From contig LJUW01000011.1 in assembly GCA_001304315.1 (NCBI GenBank), positions 1 to 33,638 of the forward strand: DNA of 33,638 bases, written 5' to 3'. The DNA comes from a candidate division Zixibacteria bacterium SM23_73_2. Its GTDB lineage: Bacteria > Zixibacteria > MSB-5A5 > SM23-73-2. The notes beneath the pieces were generated by a model that was given only the letters and a program-made list of their open reading frames with translations, did not search any database and was not told where the DNA came from. The position numbers were made by a program, and so were the translations under genes. Below are positions 24,972 through 33,638 of this stretch, in pieces; position 1 is the first letter of the stretch; each line of letters opens with the position of its first letter.

Positions 24972-25293
24972 TTAAATTTTTGATATTTTAATCTCTTTTT
25001 GGTCCCTTGTGGTATCCTCTGAGATGTTCAAAAGGAGATTGAGAAGTTCTGTTGCCTTTGAGTCCAATCCGTTGCAGCTAAGGCTGTTTTTAAGATTTGA
25101 TATGCTAAGAAATAATTGAGTTTTTTTAATATAGTTTTTATAGAAATATTAATCCAAAAAGAGATACGATATAAGCCAGATGATCTATCCCCCACAGTCT
25201 CTTTTCCGGGAAAAATGATGCGATGAAATGGGCTGCAATCATGGCAGCACAGAGAATCACCACGCTTTTCTCAAATTTTGAAAGTTTTATCAT
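24972..25293 (-). pseudogene. Broken partial copy of the adjacent TPR membrane-protein gene
   Basis: An ATG at 25293 opens 51 codons ending in TAA (25138-25140). The translation aligns with the N-terminus of the neighbouring large membrane protein. In my hand alignment 28 of 39 residues match, including the unbroken run HFIASFFPEKRLWGI. A frame change then lets another open stretch run to a TAA at 24972, ending ...LLNISEDTTRDQKEIK; this has weak likeness to the parent C-terminus (SSEDTARKEEARD). It begins 11 bases after the parent's stop. The likely cause is a tandem duplication followed by large internal deletion and frameshift. It could instead be a live 51-residue membrane peptide; no ribosome site is visible. 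Confidence 0.7.
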
Positions 25294-25304
25294 CGGAGAC
25301 AATT

Positions 25305-27476
25305 TTATTTCACTTCTTTTCTATTATCCTTTTCGAGCTTTTTTATCAAATCACGTGCTTCCTCTTTTCGAGCGGTATCTTCGGAAGACTCAAGATAAAG
25401 CTTTAAATGTTGAATTGCTTCTTGAGGTAGATTTTCTCTGGTTAAAGCAAAACCTAGGGCGAAGTGAGTCTGGGCATGATGAGGTTTGATTTTTAAAGCT
25501 TTTTGAAAGATAAGTATTGCTTCATTTATATTCTCCATTTCCAGATAGGTAATCCCTAAATCATAGTATGCTCGAACATAATCGTTTTTTAACTCTATTG
25601 AGTTTTTAAAAGATTCAATGGCTTTGTGCAACAATCCTTCTTTAGCATAAAAAAGACCAAGCCTGTGGTGTGCTTCTGGATTCTCCGGGTCGAGTCTTTT
25701 CGCCTTTTCATATTGTTCTATTGACTCCTCAAAAAGACCCTTTTCTGAAAACGCATCTCCTAAGTTTACATAGTATGAGGATTGGGTAGGTTTCGAACGG
25801 ATTGCCGATTTAAACTCTGAAATTGCCTCATCTAATAATCCCTTTTTCAAATAGGCAAGACCTAAATTATTATGAGCATACGATGCATTGGGATCTATTC
25901 GAATTGCATTTTCAAACAATGAGATACCCTTTTCTACTTCCCCTATTTCAAAATACCGAACACCTAATTTGACGATGTTTCTGGGATTTTTTTCCAATGT
26001 TATGGTTTTTTCCAGTTCCTCCATTTCCCTTTCGGTCATCCCCAGTTCCCGGTAGCAGATAGACAATGTCTCATATCCATAAGATTTTCCACGCTGGTAT
26101 AAACCCAAAAGGTTTTCGAATCTTCTCACCGATTTTGATATATCGGCATTTAATAGAAACCAGGGTAACGAGCAGGTCAAAAGGGTAATGGTTAAAGCAA
26201 GAACAACGTATTTGGCATTTTTTAATTTTTCATGTAAATCAACCATTAGATAAATAGCCCAAATAGTGTAACCTAATCCGGTAAAAGCGAAAAGATCCCA
26301 GTCTCTGGCATAACCTAACACCGGGTCAACCAAAAGTGCGAAAGCGAGAGAAAATATCGTAACAAGAAAAAAGAATCTTGAAGTGTTGCTTTTGATATTA
26401 ATTTTCTTCCTGGCAGAGATAAAAATTGCTGCCCAGATCAAAATTCCGAGTGAGGCAACTAAAAACTGCTGGTTGATCACATCCAAAAGATGGTTGAGGC
26501 TAAAAAGTGAATAAAGATCTTTTCCAGATCCCCAAAAAGCGATCAGAAAATGACTGATTTTTTGTTCGGATCCTTTAAGGGGATAAAACTTGAAAAGTAA
26601 AAATCCTAATATGGTTGAAATGACTATTATAACAACACATAAAATCTTCTGCAGGATAATCCCTTCAGGATTTAAAGCATCCTTGGTGGGGTTTTTAATT
26701 AAAAGCAGAAAAAGAAAAGATGGAAAAAGAACCAAGGCTGAAATATGAAAAAATCCCGATATCAAAAGGACAAAACAGGGAAGAATAAGACTATTTTTCC
26801 CATTCAAATAACCAATTGAGAAATAGATATACAAAAGGATAGCAAGATATAAAATAGTATAGCTCTCCACATAGCCTAAGAATAGCTGGGTACCACCTGA
26901 AAAAACCAGCAAAACCAAAATTAACATTTTATCCCTTCCACTTCTGCCAATCATATCCCCCAAAAGAAAAACAAAAAAGACAAAAACAGCACCGCAGACA
27001 ACGCTTACAAAAGCATAAGTTGTGTAGGCATCCCAATTGAAAATTTGATGAAAGAAACCATACAGAGTGCTATGAAGGGATAAATCCAAAAATTCGGTAA
27101 AGAAAGGTCTGGCTCCTGTAGAAATCTCTTTTGCCCTCAAATAGCCATCACCTAAAAGGTAGGTCTTTGTTCTGAGCAGCCAAAAAATTACCAAAAATAT
27201 TAAACTGACAATAATGTATCTCAGATATTTGAGTTTACCTATCCAGGCGAAATGTGGTAAGCGGAGCTTATATCTATCCAGTGCAGTTGATTTCGGTACA
27301 AGAACCAAAAGCAACAAACCTAAAAAGAGAATGATTATCCTAAAACTTAGAGAAAAATAAGCCAGGTGATTTATCCCCCACAATCTCTTTTCCGGGAAAA
27401 AGGAGGCTATGAAATGAAGGAGAATTAAAATAAAACAGAGGATGGCTATCGTTTTTTCGAGCCTGGATAATTTCAT
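25305..27476 (-). CDS. Polytopic membrane protein with C-terminal TPRs, GT-C-like
   Basis: A 723-residue protein. About 11 membrane helices fill residues 8-440, with an early loop LLGDGYLRAKE and later GYVESYT and DPVLGYARDWDLF, a layout like GT-C glycosyltransferases (PMT/ArnT type). Seven or so TPRs follow (about 460-715), such as AHNNLGLAYLKKGLLDEAIS and YVNLGDAFSEKGLFEESIEQ. Such membrane-plus-TPR proteins recall eukaryotic TMTC O-mannosyltransferases, but no activity is shown. The ATG at 27476 overlaps the stop of the Ig-like lipoprotein gene (ATGA), so I prefer it over a start at 27512. A truncated paralogue follows directly. Acting on secreted proteins is an inference. Confidence 0.85.
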   Translation of the reverse strand: MKLSRLEKTIAILCFILILLHFIASFFPEKRLWGINHLAYFSLSFRIIILFLGLLLLVLVPKSTALDRYKLRLPHFAWIGKLKYLRYIIVSLIFLVIFWLLRTKTYLLGDGYLRAKEISTGARPFFTEFLDLSLHSTLYGFFHQIFNWDAYTTYAFVSVVCGAVFVFFVFLLGDMIGRSGRDKMLILVLLVFSGGTQLFLGYVESYTILYLAILLYIYFSIGYLNGKNSLILPCFVLLISGFFHISALVLFPSFLFLLLIKNPTKDALNPEGIILQKILCVVIIVISTILGFLLFKFYPLKGSEQKISHFLIAFWGSGKDLYSLFSLNHLLDVINQQFLVASLGILIWAAIFISARKKINIKSNTSRFFFLVTIFSLAFALLVDPVLGYARDWDLFAFTGLGYTIWAIYLMVDLHEKLKNAKYVVLALTITLLTCSLPWFLLNADISKSVRRFENLLGLYQRGKSYGYETLSICYRELGMTEREMEELEKTITLEKNPRNIVKLGVRYFEIGEVEKGISLFENAIRIDPNASYAHNNLGLAYLKKGLLDEAISEFKSAIRSKPTQSSYYVNLGDAFSEKGLFEESIEQYEKAKRLDPENPEAHHRLGLFYAKEGLLHKAIESFKNSIELKNDYVRAYYDLGITYLEMENINEAILIFQKALKIKPHHAQTHFALGFALTRENLPQEAIQHLKLYLESSEDTARKEEARDLIKKLEKDNRKEVK

Positions 27477-29185
27477 CTCTTGAACTCGATAACGATCCCC
27501 TCGGTTTCCCATCTGGAGCGAACACTTATTGTGTCCGGATATATCGCTTTTGGCTCCGAAGGAGAAAAGGGATAAAGTTTACCAAAATCAAATTTTTGGT
27601 CCTGATCCAAATCGACAAAAGCGCTTAATATATATTTTCCAGGAAGAATACTGTCGAACAAAAATTCCCCGGGTGCCTCCAGTAGTTTCTGGTAATCCAG
27701 CTCAGGCGATTCTATTTTTGAGAGAGTCACAAAAATTTCTTTATCCTGATTTTCGGATAAAAGCATAACTTCACCAGAAAGGCTTCCCAGGGTATCCGGA
27801 TTCAAAGTGGCAAAACTCACCTCAAAAGGAATTGTGTCCAGAGAATTCCCGAAAAGGTCTTTAACTTCGTCTTTCAACTCAATTTCATATTCGGTTTCTC
27901 CTGAAAGGATACTTTCCGGTTCGAAGACAAAGGTTACCGGATTTACCCAGAAATACTGGCCTTTGATTTCGATGCCATCTTTCTCTTTCAATAAAAAAGC
28001 TTTCTCCACCGAGGTTTTTTCAGGAGGTTTTTCAAAAAAGATTTTTAACTTTTTATCCAAGGATACGATTTTCTCTTTATCCTCTGGTGAAGTTGCCAAG
28101 ATCTTCAATTTCGCAGTATCGGGGGAATCGGTGCCAGAAAAAAAGCATTTGTTTTTTTCAGGATTGATTTCATTACCGGATTGATCGGTCAAATCTGTTA
28201 CTTTTAACTCATATTCTGTTTTTGAATCGAGATCATCGGTTATCAAAAATGAGTTCTGGTCTTGGTTATGAAGAGAGTACACCAGCTTGATCTCTAAAGT
28301 GCTTTTTGGCTTTTCCCCAGAGGTGATAAGGTATGATTTTGGATTGACCAGTTTTTGCAGGTCAATTGGTTGGTCGAAAGTCACCCTTATTAGATTTTTA
28401 TTCAAAGCCTCACATTCGACTAAAGAGGGTTTAGTTGTATCCTGTTTGGACAGGAAGAAATCCATATTCTCTTTTCTGAAAAATTGGTAGTTTAATTCAA
28501 CGTCGGATGTTGTAATGCCAGCCTGCTCAGATTCAAGATCCAAAAGAAAATCTTTGTTGATATCATCTATGGCGAACAGTCTATAAGTACCGAAGGAAAG
28601 ATTCTTAAGCTCATATCTTCCCTTTTCATCAGTCTGGGTAACATAATCAGGTAAAACATAAGGTAACTCTGGTTCATTTTGAGCGAAAAGGTAGGCTGAG
28701 ACAGTTATTCCGGGAGCTACTTTTTTTCCCGAGTAAACACAACCGGATACAAAACCGGAATCGATTAAGTCTCCGGTTGAGAAAGCAAAGGAAAAAGGTG
28801 AGATTAAACTGTTGCCGTGTGAATCGGTAGCATCCGTTCCTAAACTGACAACGTAGGTTTTGTCTTTTAAAAGAGGCTCCTGTGGAATAACCTCGAGTCT
28901 CTTTTTATGCCATTTGAACTCAAAAGGAGTTTTGGGCAAAGGCGAAACGAAAACCGCCTCCTGGGTTTTTTTCTGCATCATACTTTCGGAGAAGAAAATC
29001 TCGATTTTGGTTTCCAGGCTCACTCGGACTGAATCCTTTGGTGGAGATGTTTTGATTACCCGTGGAGGAGTCTTATCCTCAGGACCTCCTGGGGGCATGC
29101 CCTGTTTGGCGCAATGAAACAGAAATAGGATTATAAAAGTTAGATTTATTAACCTTATCGCTTTTTTTTTACTTCTGATATTCAA
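27473..29185 (-). CDS. Ig-like (Big_5/SbsA) domain lipoprotein
   Basis: A 570-residue lipoprotein with basic start, hydrophobic segment (12-23) and lipobox LFHC with Cys25, followed by QGMPPGGPEDKTPP, the typical opening of the Ig-like lipoproteins of the FCB group. The first Big_5 domain (about 38-135) ends in FSFAFSTGD. A carboxypeptidase-regulatory-like region (145-215) contains GRYELKNLSFGTYRLFAIDD. Further Ig-like domains (about 250-470) end with VSFATLN, then another carboxypeptidase-like fold to the end. It should be an outer-membrane-anchored structural protein. Start is a TTG at 29185 with weak AAGAGA; no ATG is in frame nearby. It precedes the TPR membrane gene with a four-base overlap. 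Confidence 0.85.
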   Translation of the reverse strand: MNIRSKKKAIRLINLTFIILFLFHCAKQGMPPGGPEDKTPPRVIKTSPPKDSVRVSLETKIEIFFSESMMQKKTQEAVFVSPLPKTPFEFKWHKKRLEVIPQEPLLKDKTYVVSLGTDATDSHGNSLISPFSFAFSTGDLIDSGFVSGCVYSGKKVAPGITVSAYLFAQNEPELPYVLPDYVTQTDEKGRYELKNLSFGTYRLFAIDDINKDFLLDLESEQAGITTSDVELNYQFFRKENMDFFLSKQDTTKPSLVECEALNKNLIRVTFDQPIDLQKLVNPKSYLITSGEKPKSTLEIKLVYSLHNQDQNSFLITDDLDSKTEYELKVTDLTDQSGNEINPEKNKCFFSGTDSPDTAKLKILATSPEDKEKIVSLDKKLKIFFEKPPEKTSVEKAFLLKEKDGIEIKGQYFWVNPVTFVFEPESILSGETEYEIELKDEVKDLFGNSLDTIPFEVSFATLNPDTLGSLSGEVMLLSENQDKEIFVTLSKIESPELDYQKLLEAPGEFLFDSILPGKYILSAFVDLDQDQKFDFGKLYPFSPSEPKAIYPDTISVRSRWETEGIVIEFKR

Positions 29186-29306
29186 ATCTCTTAATTTAAA
29201 TGAAAGAAGGATTAACTATTTCAGGACCCAATTCCTGACACCAATTTAAACCTTAAGGATATATTGATATATGCTTTTACTCTCTGCAACCTTAAAGCGA
29301 TGTTCT

Positions 29307-30977
29307 CTACTTTTCCAGCTTTTTCTTTAAGTTTTCGTTCTCCGGATCAAACTCCAGAGCTTTTCCCCAGTATTCTATCGCTTTCTGCCTTTCCCCTTTT
29401 GCCTCCAGGATATCTCCCAGGTGTTCGAAGATAACCGCATCGGTATCCAGAAGCTCCGCTGCTTTTCTAATATTTTCCTCTGCCCTGTCGATCTCTCCCA
29501 GTTTAAACAGCACCCAACCATAGGAATCTATATAAGCGGGATTATCCGGTTTTTTCTCCAGAGCTTTTTCTATCATCATCTTTGCTTCTTCCAGCCTTAT
29601 TCCTCTATCCGCCAGAGTATAACCAAGATAATTCAAAACCAGGTCGTTTTCGGGTTCGATCTCAAGAAGCCTTTCGAATACCTTAATCGATTCGTCCAGC
29701 TGTCCGATTCTCTCCAGAGATGAACCCAAACCAAAGAGGATATGGGAAGCGTTTGGAGAGAGGCTGTCAGCTTTTTGGAAAAAGACCGAGGCTTTTTCAT
29801 ACTCCTCTAAACGATTATGAGATATTCCCAGATAATAATAAAGCCCTGATTTAATCTCCACATTTTTCAAACCATCCTGAAAAACTTCAATAGCCTTTCT
29901 GGTGCTGTCCTCCTCCAGGTAGGTCAAGCCCAGATAAATCCAGCCATCGGGCAGAGAATCGTTAAGGGTCGTGGTCTTTTTGAAATTCTCTTTTGCCGAA
30001 GCGAAATCCTTTTTCTCTAAAGCTGCTTTTCCTGATAGAAGAAAGACGAAATAGTCGGAGGGATAATCCTGCTTAACAGCGGTAAGCAGGGATTCGGCTT
30101 TATCTATCTGATGGTTTAGAATATACAATTCGGCTAAAATATTCTGTGTGGTCTGGTCCTTGGGAGTAAGTTCTGCCAGTTTTTCTGCTTCGGAGATAGC
30201 TTCTTTTAACCTTCCTTGATTCTTTAAAAGAAATACAAGTCTTTTTGTGATGTAGACATTGGGGTAACCGATGCTTGAAGCTCTTTGGTATCTTTCAATC
30301 GCACTCTCCGGATCATCCATTGCTTCGTATGTTTGAGCCAGGCCCAGCCAGGTTTCCCTGTCATCAGGAGCTATCTGAGTTGCCTTTTTGTATTGCCTTT
30401 CAGCCTCGTCATATTCCGTGTTCTTCAAAAAAAAGGAGGCAGCTTGAAGCCTGACCTCTAAATTGAAGGGATAAAGCTCCACTATCTTTTTCCAGGCAGA
30501 ACCAGCCTCTTTGATCCTGCCGGTAGCTTGATAGAGCAAGATCAGATTCCAGAGAGGGTGGGTATAGGTGGAATCGAGTTCAACCGACTTTTGATAGGAT
30601 TCTATAGCTTTTTCCATCTGGCGCATCCTACCATACAAATCCCCTAAAAATGACCAGACCACCGAGGTTTTAGGCTGGATTAACAAAGCTTCTTTTAAGG
30701 CTTTTTCGAATTCCTCTTTTTTATAATGGGCTTTGGCTAAAGCTAATCTGATCTCTTCTTTTTGCGGATCAGCTTTAAGGGCTTTATGATATTCTGAAAT
30801 GGCCGAGTCAAGCTCCCCCTGAAGTTGATACCATTCTCCCTTTACGAAGTGGTGGAAAGAAAGATATTCATCGGTTTTTTCCTTTTCCGCCTGCTTGTTC
30901 ATTAAAGCAGGAGCACAACTTAAAAAGAAGATCAGAACCGTTATGAATAAAAAAGCTAAAGGTTGTCTTTTGCACAT
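29307..30977 (-). CDS. TPR-repeat lipoprotein
   Basis: A 556-residue lipoprotein with hydrophobic segment (7-19) and lipobox FLSC with Cys21. From residue 45 it consists of about 14 TPR units, such as EWYQLQGELDSAISEYHKAL, VWSFLGDLYGRMRQMEKAIE and LGYTLADRGIRLEEAKMMIE. It resembles the large YrrB/PelB-like envelope TPR proteins that organise assembly or secretion. The last units (YIDSYGWVLFKLGEIDRAEE) are typical of the family. No Shine-Dalgarno lies before the ATG, and TAAAAT lies only seven bases upstream, so the mRNA may be leaderless. It heads the rightmost minus-strand group and is divergent from the C25 peptidase. Confidence 0.88.
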   Translation of the reverse strand: MCKRQPLAFLFITVLIFFLSCAPALMNKQAEKEKTDEYLSFHHFVKGEWYQLQGELDSAISEYHKALKADPQKEEIRLALAKAHYKKEEFEKALKEALLIQPKTSVVWSFLGDLYGRMRQMEKAIESYQKSVELDSTYTHPLWNLILLYQATGRIKEAGSAWKKIVELYPFNLEVRLQAASFFLKNTEYDEAERQYKKATQIAPDDRETWLGLAQTYEAMDDPESAIERYQRASSIGYPNVYITKRLVFLLKNQGRLKEAISEAEKLAELTPKDQTTQNILAELYILNHQIDKAESLLTAVKQDYPSDYFVFLLSGKAALEKKDFASAKENFKKTTTLNDSLPDGWIYLGLTYLEEDSTRKAIEVFQDGLKNVEIKSGLYYYLGISHNRLEEYEKASVFFQKADSLSPNASHILFGLGSSLERIGQLDESIKVFERLLEIEPENDLVLNYLGYTLADRGIRLEEAKMMIEKALEKKPDNPAYIDSYGWVLFKLGEIDRAEENIRKAAELLDTDAVIFEHLGDILEAKGERQKAIEYWGKALEFDPENENLKKKLEK

Positions 30978-31159
30978 ACCTACATTTTAAGCTTTTCCTT
31001 CAAAAAAACAAGGGGAAATTAGATTTAATTCAGATGAAATTAAAAATCAGCTAAACACTCCTTTAGTTTTACCAGCAGCAAAAAAAAAGTATCTATATGA
31101 TTTGCAGAAAAATGAGTAATTGTTAGATTTAAAAATAAAAATCCCCAGAATTCGTATGG

Positions 31160-31180
31160 GCAAGCAAAGCTCTTGCTCGC
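31160..31180 (+). repeat. Small hairpin in the divergent gap before the C25 gene
   Basis: GCAAG (31160-31164) pairs with CTTGC (31172-31176), followed by TCGCTTTTTAT. No gene lies upstream on this strand, so it is not an obvious terminator and may be a dispersed repeat. The rest of the 325-base gap (30978-31302) is AT-rich and holds only the promoter at 31243-31272. Confidence 0.35.
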
Positions 31181-31242
31181 TTTTTATATGTTTGGAATCT
31201 TTTTCCTGGGGTTTGTCAGCCCAGCTTTAGCTAATTTTTGCC

Positions 31243-31272
31243 TTGACAAACATCATAAGAACTTATTATTAT
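31243..31272 (+). promoter_or_regulatory. Promoter for the C25 peptidase gene
   Basis: TTGACA at 31243-31248 and TATTAT at 31267-31272 are 18 bases apart. The predicted start near 31279 leaves a leader of about 24 bases before the ATG at 31303. Confidence 0.65.
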
Positions 31273-31302
31273 ATTTCAATCTGAAGAAAAAGCTAAAATT
31301 CT

Positions 31303-33638
31303 ATGTTGCAAAAAAGGATTTATCTTATCTTAGCCATTATATTTTTCTTTTCTCTGCTTAGTGCACATCAGAAACCAAAAGCTCCATTTCAAAATAGTCT
31401 CGAATTAGTTCGCTCAACAAAAGATGAACTTATAGTCGAACTTCGGGTCTCGGATTTTCAGGAGGAGGATATTTATCAGGGTGGGGAAATTTTTCAGAGG
31501 ATTAAAGCAAAAGGATTTGGTTATGTAAACCAGCCAGGCAAACCAATGCTCCCCTTTTCCGGAACTCTGGTTGAGATTCCACAGGGAGCAAAAGTTGAAC
31601 TCGAGATTTTGGATTATGAAAAATCTTTAAAATCCAATTACCACATTTGCCCATTTCCTGAACTTGAGATCCAAAGAAAAGATGGAAAGATATTCACTTA
31701 TGAAAACTATATAAAGGATGAAGACCTCTACTCTTCTGACATCTATTTCCCTCAAAGGATAGTTGAGCTGGGTTTTCAAGGCAAGCTGAGGGATAAAAAG
31801 GTGGTGCAGCTAAAGTTTTTGCCCTTCCAGTTCAATCCCCAGAGGGGCCAGCTGATCGTTTATACAAGTATTTTGGTAAAAGTGAAACTTGTTGGAGGAC
31901 AGTTCAAAAGGTCTGAGATCGGATTACCCACATTATACACAAAAAAAGATCCTTTTGAACCTGTATACCGATCCAAGATTTTAAATTACAGTCCGGGTAA
32001 GGAAAGACATATACAAAATGAAGCGTATTTCAAAAAGCATGATTTCAACTTTTTTGAAAATGCTTACAAGATAAAAGTTGCGGAAGACGGTATTTACAAG
32101 CTGACCTATGATGATTTAACCCGGGCGGGAGTTGACCTCCCCTCTTTGAATCCTGAAAAAATCGATGTTTACAACAGGGGCCAAAGGATGGGCATTTTAG
32201 TTTTCGGTGAAGAGGACCAGGTCTTTGACCCGGGGGATTGTATCATATTTTACGGAGCCAAAAACGAAAGCCCTTATTCGGACACGAATTTCTACTGGCT
32301 GACCTGGGAAGCAGAGAAAGGTTTGAGAATGGAAAAAAAGGATGTTTATCCTGAGGATATCCTGCCTTCCTTGGAAAGCTACATATACCAGGTTCATTTG
32401 GAGGAAAACGGGTTATATTATCCTAACGTCTGGCAGGGGAGGGAACAATCACACTGGTTCTGGAAAAGCCTTCTACCCATCCAATTTCTGCAGGATACGG
32501 TTGATTTAAATGCCCTGGCTGATATGGATGAGGATTTTTGTTTTAGAATAGTGCTGAGAGGCAAAACCAACGACACCTCAGTGGATCCAGATCATCATGT
32601 TCAAATCTCAATCAACAGCTTGGTTATCTCAGACCTTTTCTGGGATGGTAAAATCGAATATGACACCACGGTTTATTTTGCCCAGACCATTCTTGAGGAA
32701 AAAGAAAACGAGATTAAAATACAAAGCGTCTCCACCGGAACTTTCGTTAACCAGTTATATATCGACTATTATGAGATCGGGTATTGGCGCAGATACCGGG
32801 CAGCAGAGGATTTTTTAAAATTCGGTGTTCCGGAATCAGGTCTATCCCACCATGAGAAGATCCAGTTTGAACTTGAAAATTTCACAAGCAACCAAATCGA
32901 GATTTTTGAGGTGTCGAATCCCTGCAGTGTGAAACATTTAATTGACTTTTCTGTCCATGCTGAGGGACCGACCTACACCACAAAATTTCAAGATGAGTTT
33001 GAAAAGGGTAAAAGATATCTGGCTTTGACCCGGGGAAAAATAAAATCACCTGTTTCGATTGAAAAGGATCAACCCTCGGATCTTGTGTCAACTTCAAATC
33101 AAGCTGATTATATTATCATCACCCACCCTGATTTTTTCCAGGCGGTAAAGCCCCTTAAGGAGTTGAGGGAAAGCGAGGGTCTAAAAGTCAAGGTAGTTAA
33201 AGTAACCGATATTTACGATGAGTTCAACCATGGGAATTTCGATCCCTCTGCTCTCAAGGATTTCCTGTCCCATGCTTACTTCAACTGGCAGCTTCCCCAA
33301 CCGACCTACGTTCTTTTGATTGGAGATGCCAGTTACGATTTCAAAGGTTACCTGGATCAGAACATAAATTACGTTCCCACTCATCTTTTCATCGCCTCGG
33401 ATGGGCGCTTCACCGAGATAGGATCTGACAGCTGGTTTGCCTGCGTTGACGGGGAGGATGATCTTGCTGACCTTTTGATAGGAAGGCTCTCGGGACAAAG
33501 CGTCTCTGATATAGAGAATATGGTGGGTAAGACTATTCAATATGAGAGGATGCTGCCTGACCAGAGCTGGAGGAAAAGGATTCTTTTTGTAGCTGACAAT
33601 CCGGACGCGGGTGGGGATTTCGAAGGGGTCTCGGATCT
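31303..33638 (+). CDS. C25 (gingipain/PorU-like) peptidase, 3' end outside window
   Basis: An open frame from the ATG at 31303 runs to the right edge without a stop, giving 778 codons of a longer gene. A signal peptide spans 1-21 (LILAIIFFFSLLSA, cut near AHQ). Residues 40-220 resemble the C25 propeptide (GKPMLPFSGTLVEIPQGAKV, FNPQRGQLIVYTSILVKVKL). Residues near 250-350 (VAEDGIYKLTYDDLTRAGVD, IIFYGAKNESPYSDTNFYW) are typical of PorU-type members. The C25 catalytic domain begins near 600 (ADYIIITHPDFFQAVKPLKE) with YVLLIGDASYDFKGY near 670. The catalytic His and Cys lie beyond the edge. PorU cuts sorting signals in the type IX system; whether this organism has that system is not shown here. 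The ribosome site is weak (GAAGAAAAAG). Confidence 0.9.
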   Translation, partial: MLQKRIYLILAIIFFFSLLSAHQKPKAPFQNSLELVRSTKDELIVELRVSDFQEEDIYQGGEIFQRIKAKGFGYVNQPGKPMLPFSGTLVEIPQGAKVELEILDYEKSLKSNYHICPFPELEIQRKDGKIFTYENYIKDEDLYSSDIYFPQRIVELGFQGKLRDKKVVQLKFLPFQFNPQRGQLIVYTSILVKVKLVGGQFKRSEIGLPTLYTKKDPFEPVYRSKILNYSPGKERHIQNEAYFKKHDFNFFENAYKIKVAEDGIYKLTYDDLTRAGVDLPSLNPEKIDVYNRGQRMGILVFGEEDQVFDPGDCIIFYGAKNESPYSDTNFYWLTWEAEKGLRMEKKDVYPEDILPSLESYIYQVHLEENGLYYPNVWQGREQSHWFWKSLLPIQFLQDTVDLNALADMDEDFCFRIVLRGKTNDTSVDPDHHVQISINSLVISDLFWDGKIEYDTTVYFAQTILEEKENEIKIQSVSTGTFVNQLYIDYYEIGYWRRYRAAEDFLKFGVPESGLSHHEKIQFELENFTSNQIEIFEVSNPCSVKHLIDFSVHAEGPTYTTKFQDEFEKGKRYLALTRGKIKSPVSIEKDQPSDLVSTSNQADYIIITHPDFFQAVKPLKELRESEGLKVKVVKVTDIYDEFNHGNFDPSALKDFLSHAYFNWQLPQPTYVLLIGDASYDFKGYLDQNINYVPTHLFIASDGRFTEIGSDSWFACVDGEDDLADLLIGRLSGQSVSDIENMVGKTIQYERMLPDQSWRKRILFVADNPDAGGDFEGVSD

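Noticed and set aside
31173-31361. 62-codon plus-strand frame with a hydrophobic start
   Set aside because: It overlaps the signal-peptide region of the C25 gene in another frame; the C25 frame continues for over 770 codons and has a promoter in place.
1-33638. CRISPR arrays, tRNA or rRNA genes, insertion sequences with transposase
   Set aside because: No regularly spaced direct repeats, cloverleaf-type tRNA signatures, rRNA core motifs or transposase frames were seen on either strand.

Overview
This window looks like a chromosome segment from an uncultured Gram-negative bacterium. Three things support that: ADP-heptose genes for lipopolysaccharide, several lipoproteins with a lipobox, and a secreted dockerin protein beside TPR-rich membrane proteins and a C25 (gingipain-like) peptidase. 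That mix, with split glycine dehydrogenase subunits (gcvPA/gcvPB), suggests an FCB-type candidate phylum such as Zixibacteria or a WOR-3-like group. This is an inference from gene content, not a proven placement. No rRNA, tRNA, CRISPR array, transposase or phage gene was seen.

Region 1 (1-9,050) holds the 3' end of an unrecognised plus-strand gene, then a long minus-strand operon read from right to left: Xaa-Pro aminopeptidase, accB, pilT, accC, gcvH, gcvPA, a thioredoxin/TPR lipoprotein, gcvPB and a tiny lysine/arginine-rich protein with a putative zinc knuckle. It starts at a near-consensus promoter (8983-9011) and ends at a strong terminator (361-403). The operon joins fatty-acid synthesis (biotin carboxylase and its carrier) to glycine cleavage (P and H proteins). 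gcvT is absent.

Region 2 (9,100-13,000) has a split ADP-heptose pair (hldA kinase, hldC adenylyltransferase) on the minus strand. Diverging from it is a DUF3467 protein plus a GH57 1,4-alpha-glucan branching enzyme. The two transcripts appear to start from overlapping back-to-back promoters.

Region 3 (12,950-20,040) starts with a repeat-rich convergent intergenic region. It continues with tldE/tldD, a small SMR-like transporter, an isochorismatase-type hydrolase, and a UbiA-family DPPR-synthase-like gene followed by a DUF362 gene. Several dispersed hairpin repeats occur here, some with apparent compensatory changes.

Region 4 (20,040-33,638) is an envelope and signalling block. It holds a dockerin/cohesin-like secreted protein and a TPR-TPR-diguanylate cyclase operon. 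It also holds a large polytopic membrane protein with C-terminal TPRs, followed directly by a broken partial copy of itself, and then an Ig-like lipoprotein and a TPR lipoprotein. Diverging from these is a C25 peptidase gene that runs off the right edge. The most interesting points are the paralogue remnant, the small zinc/basic protein, the hairpin repeat families and the TPR/c-di-GMP cluster.
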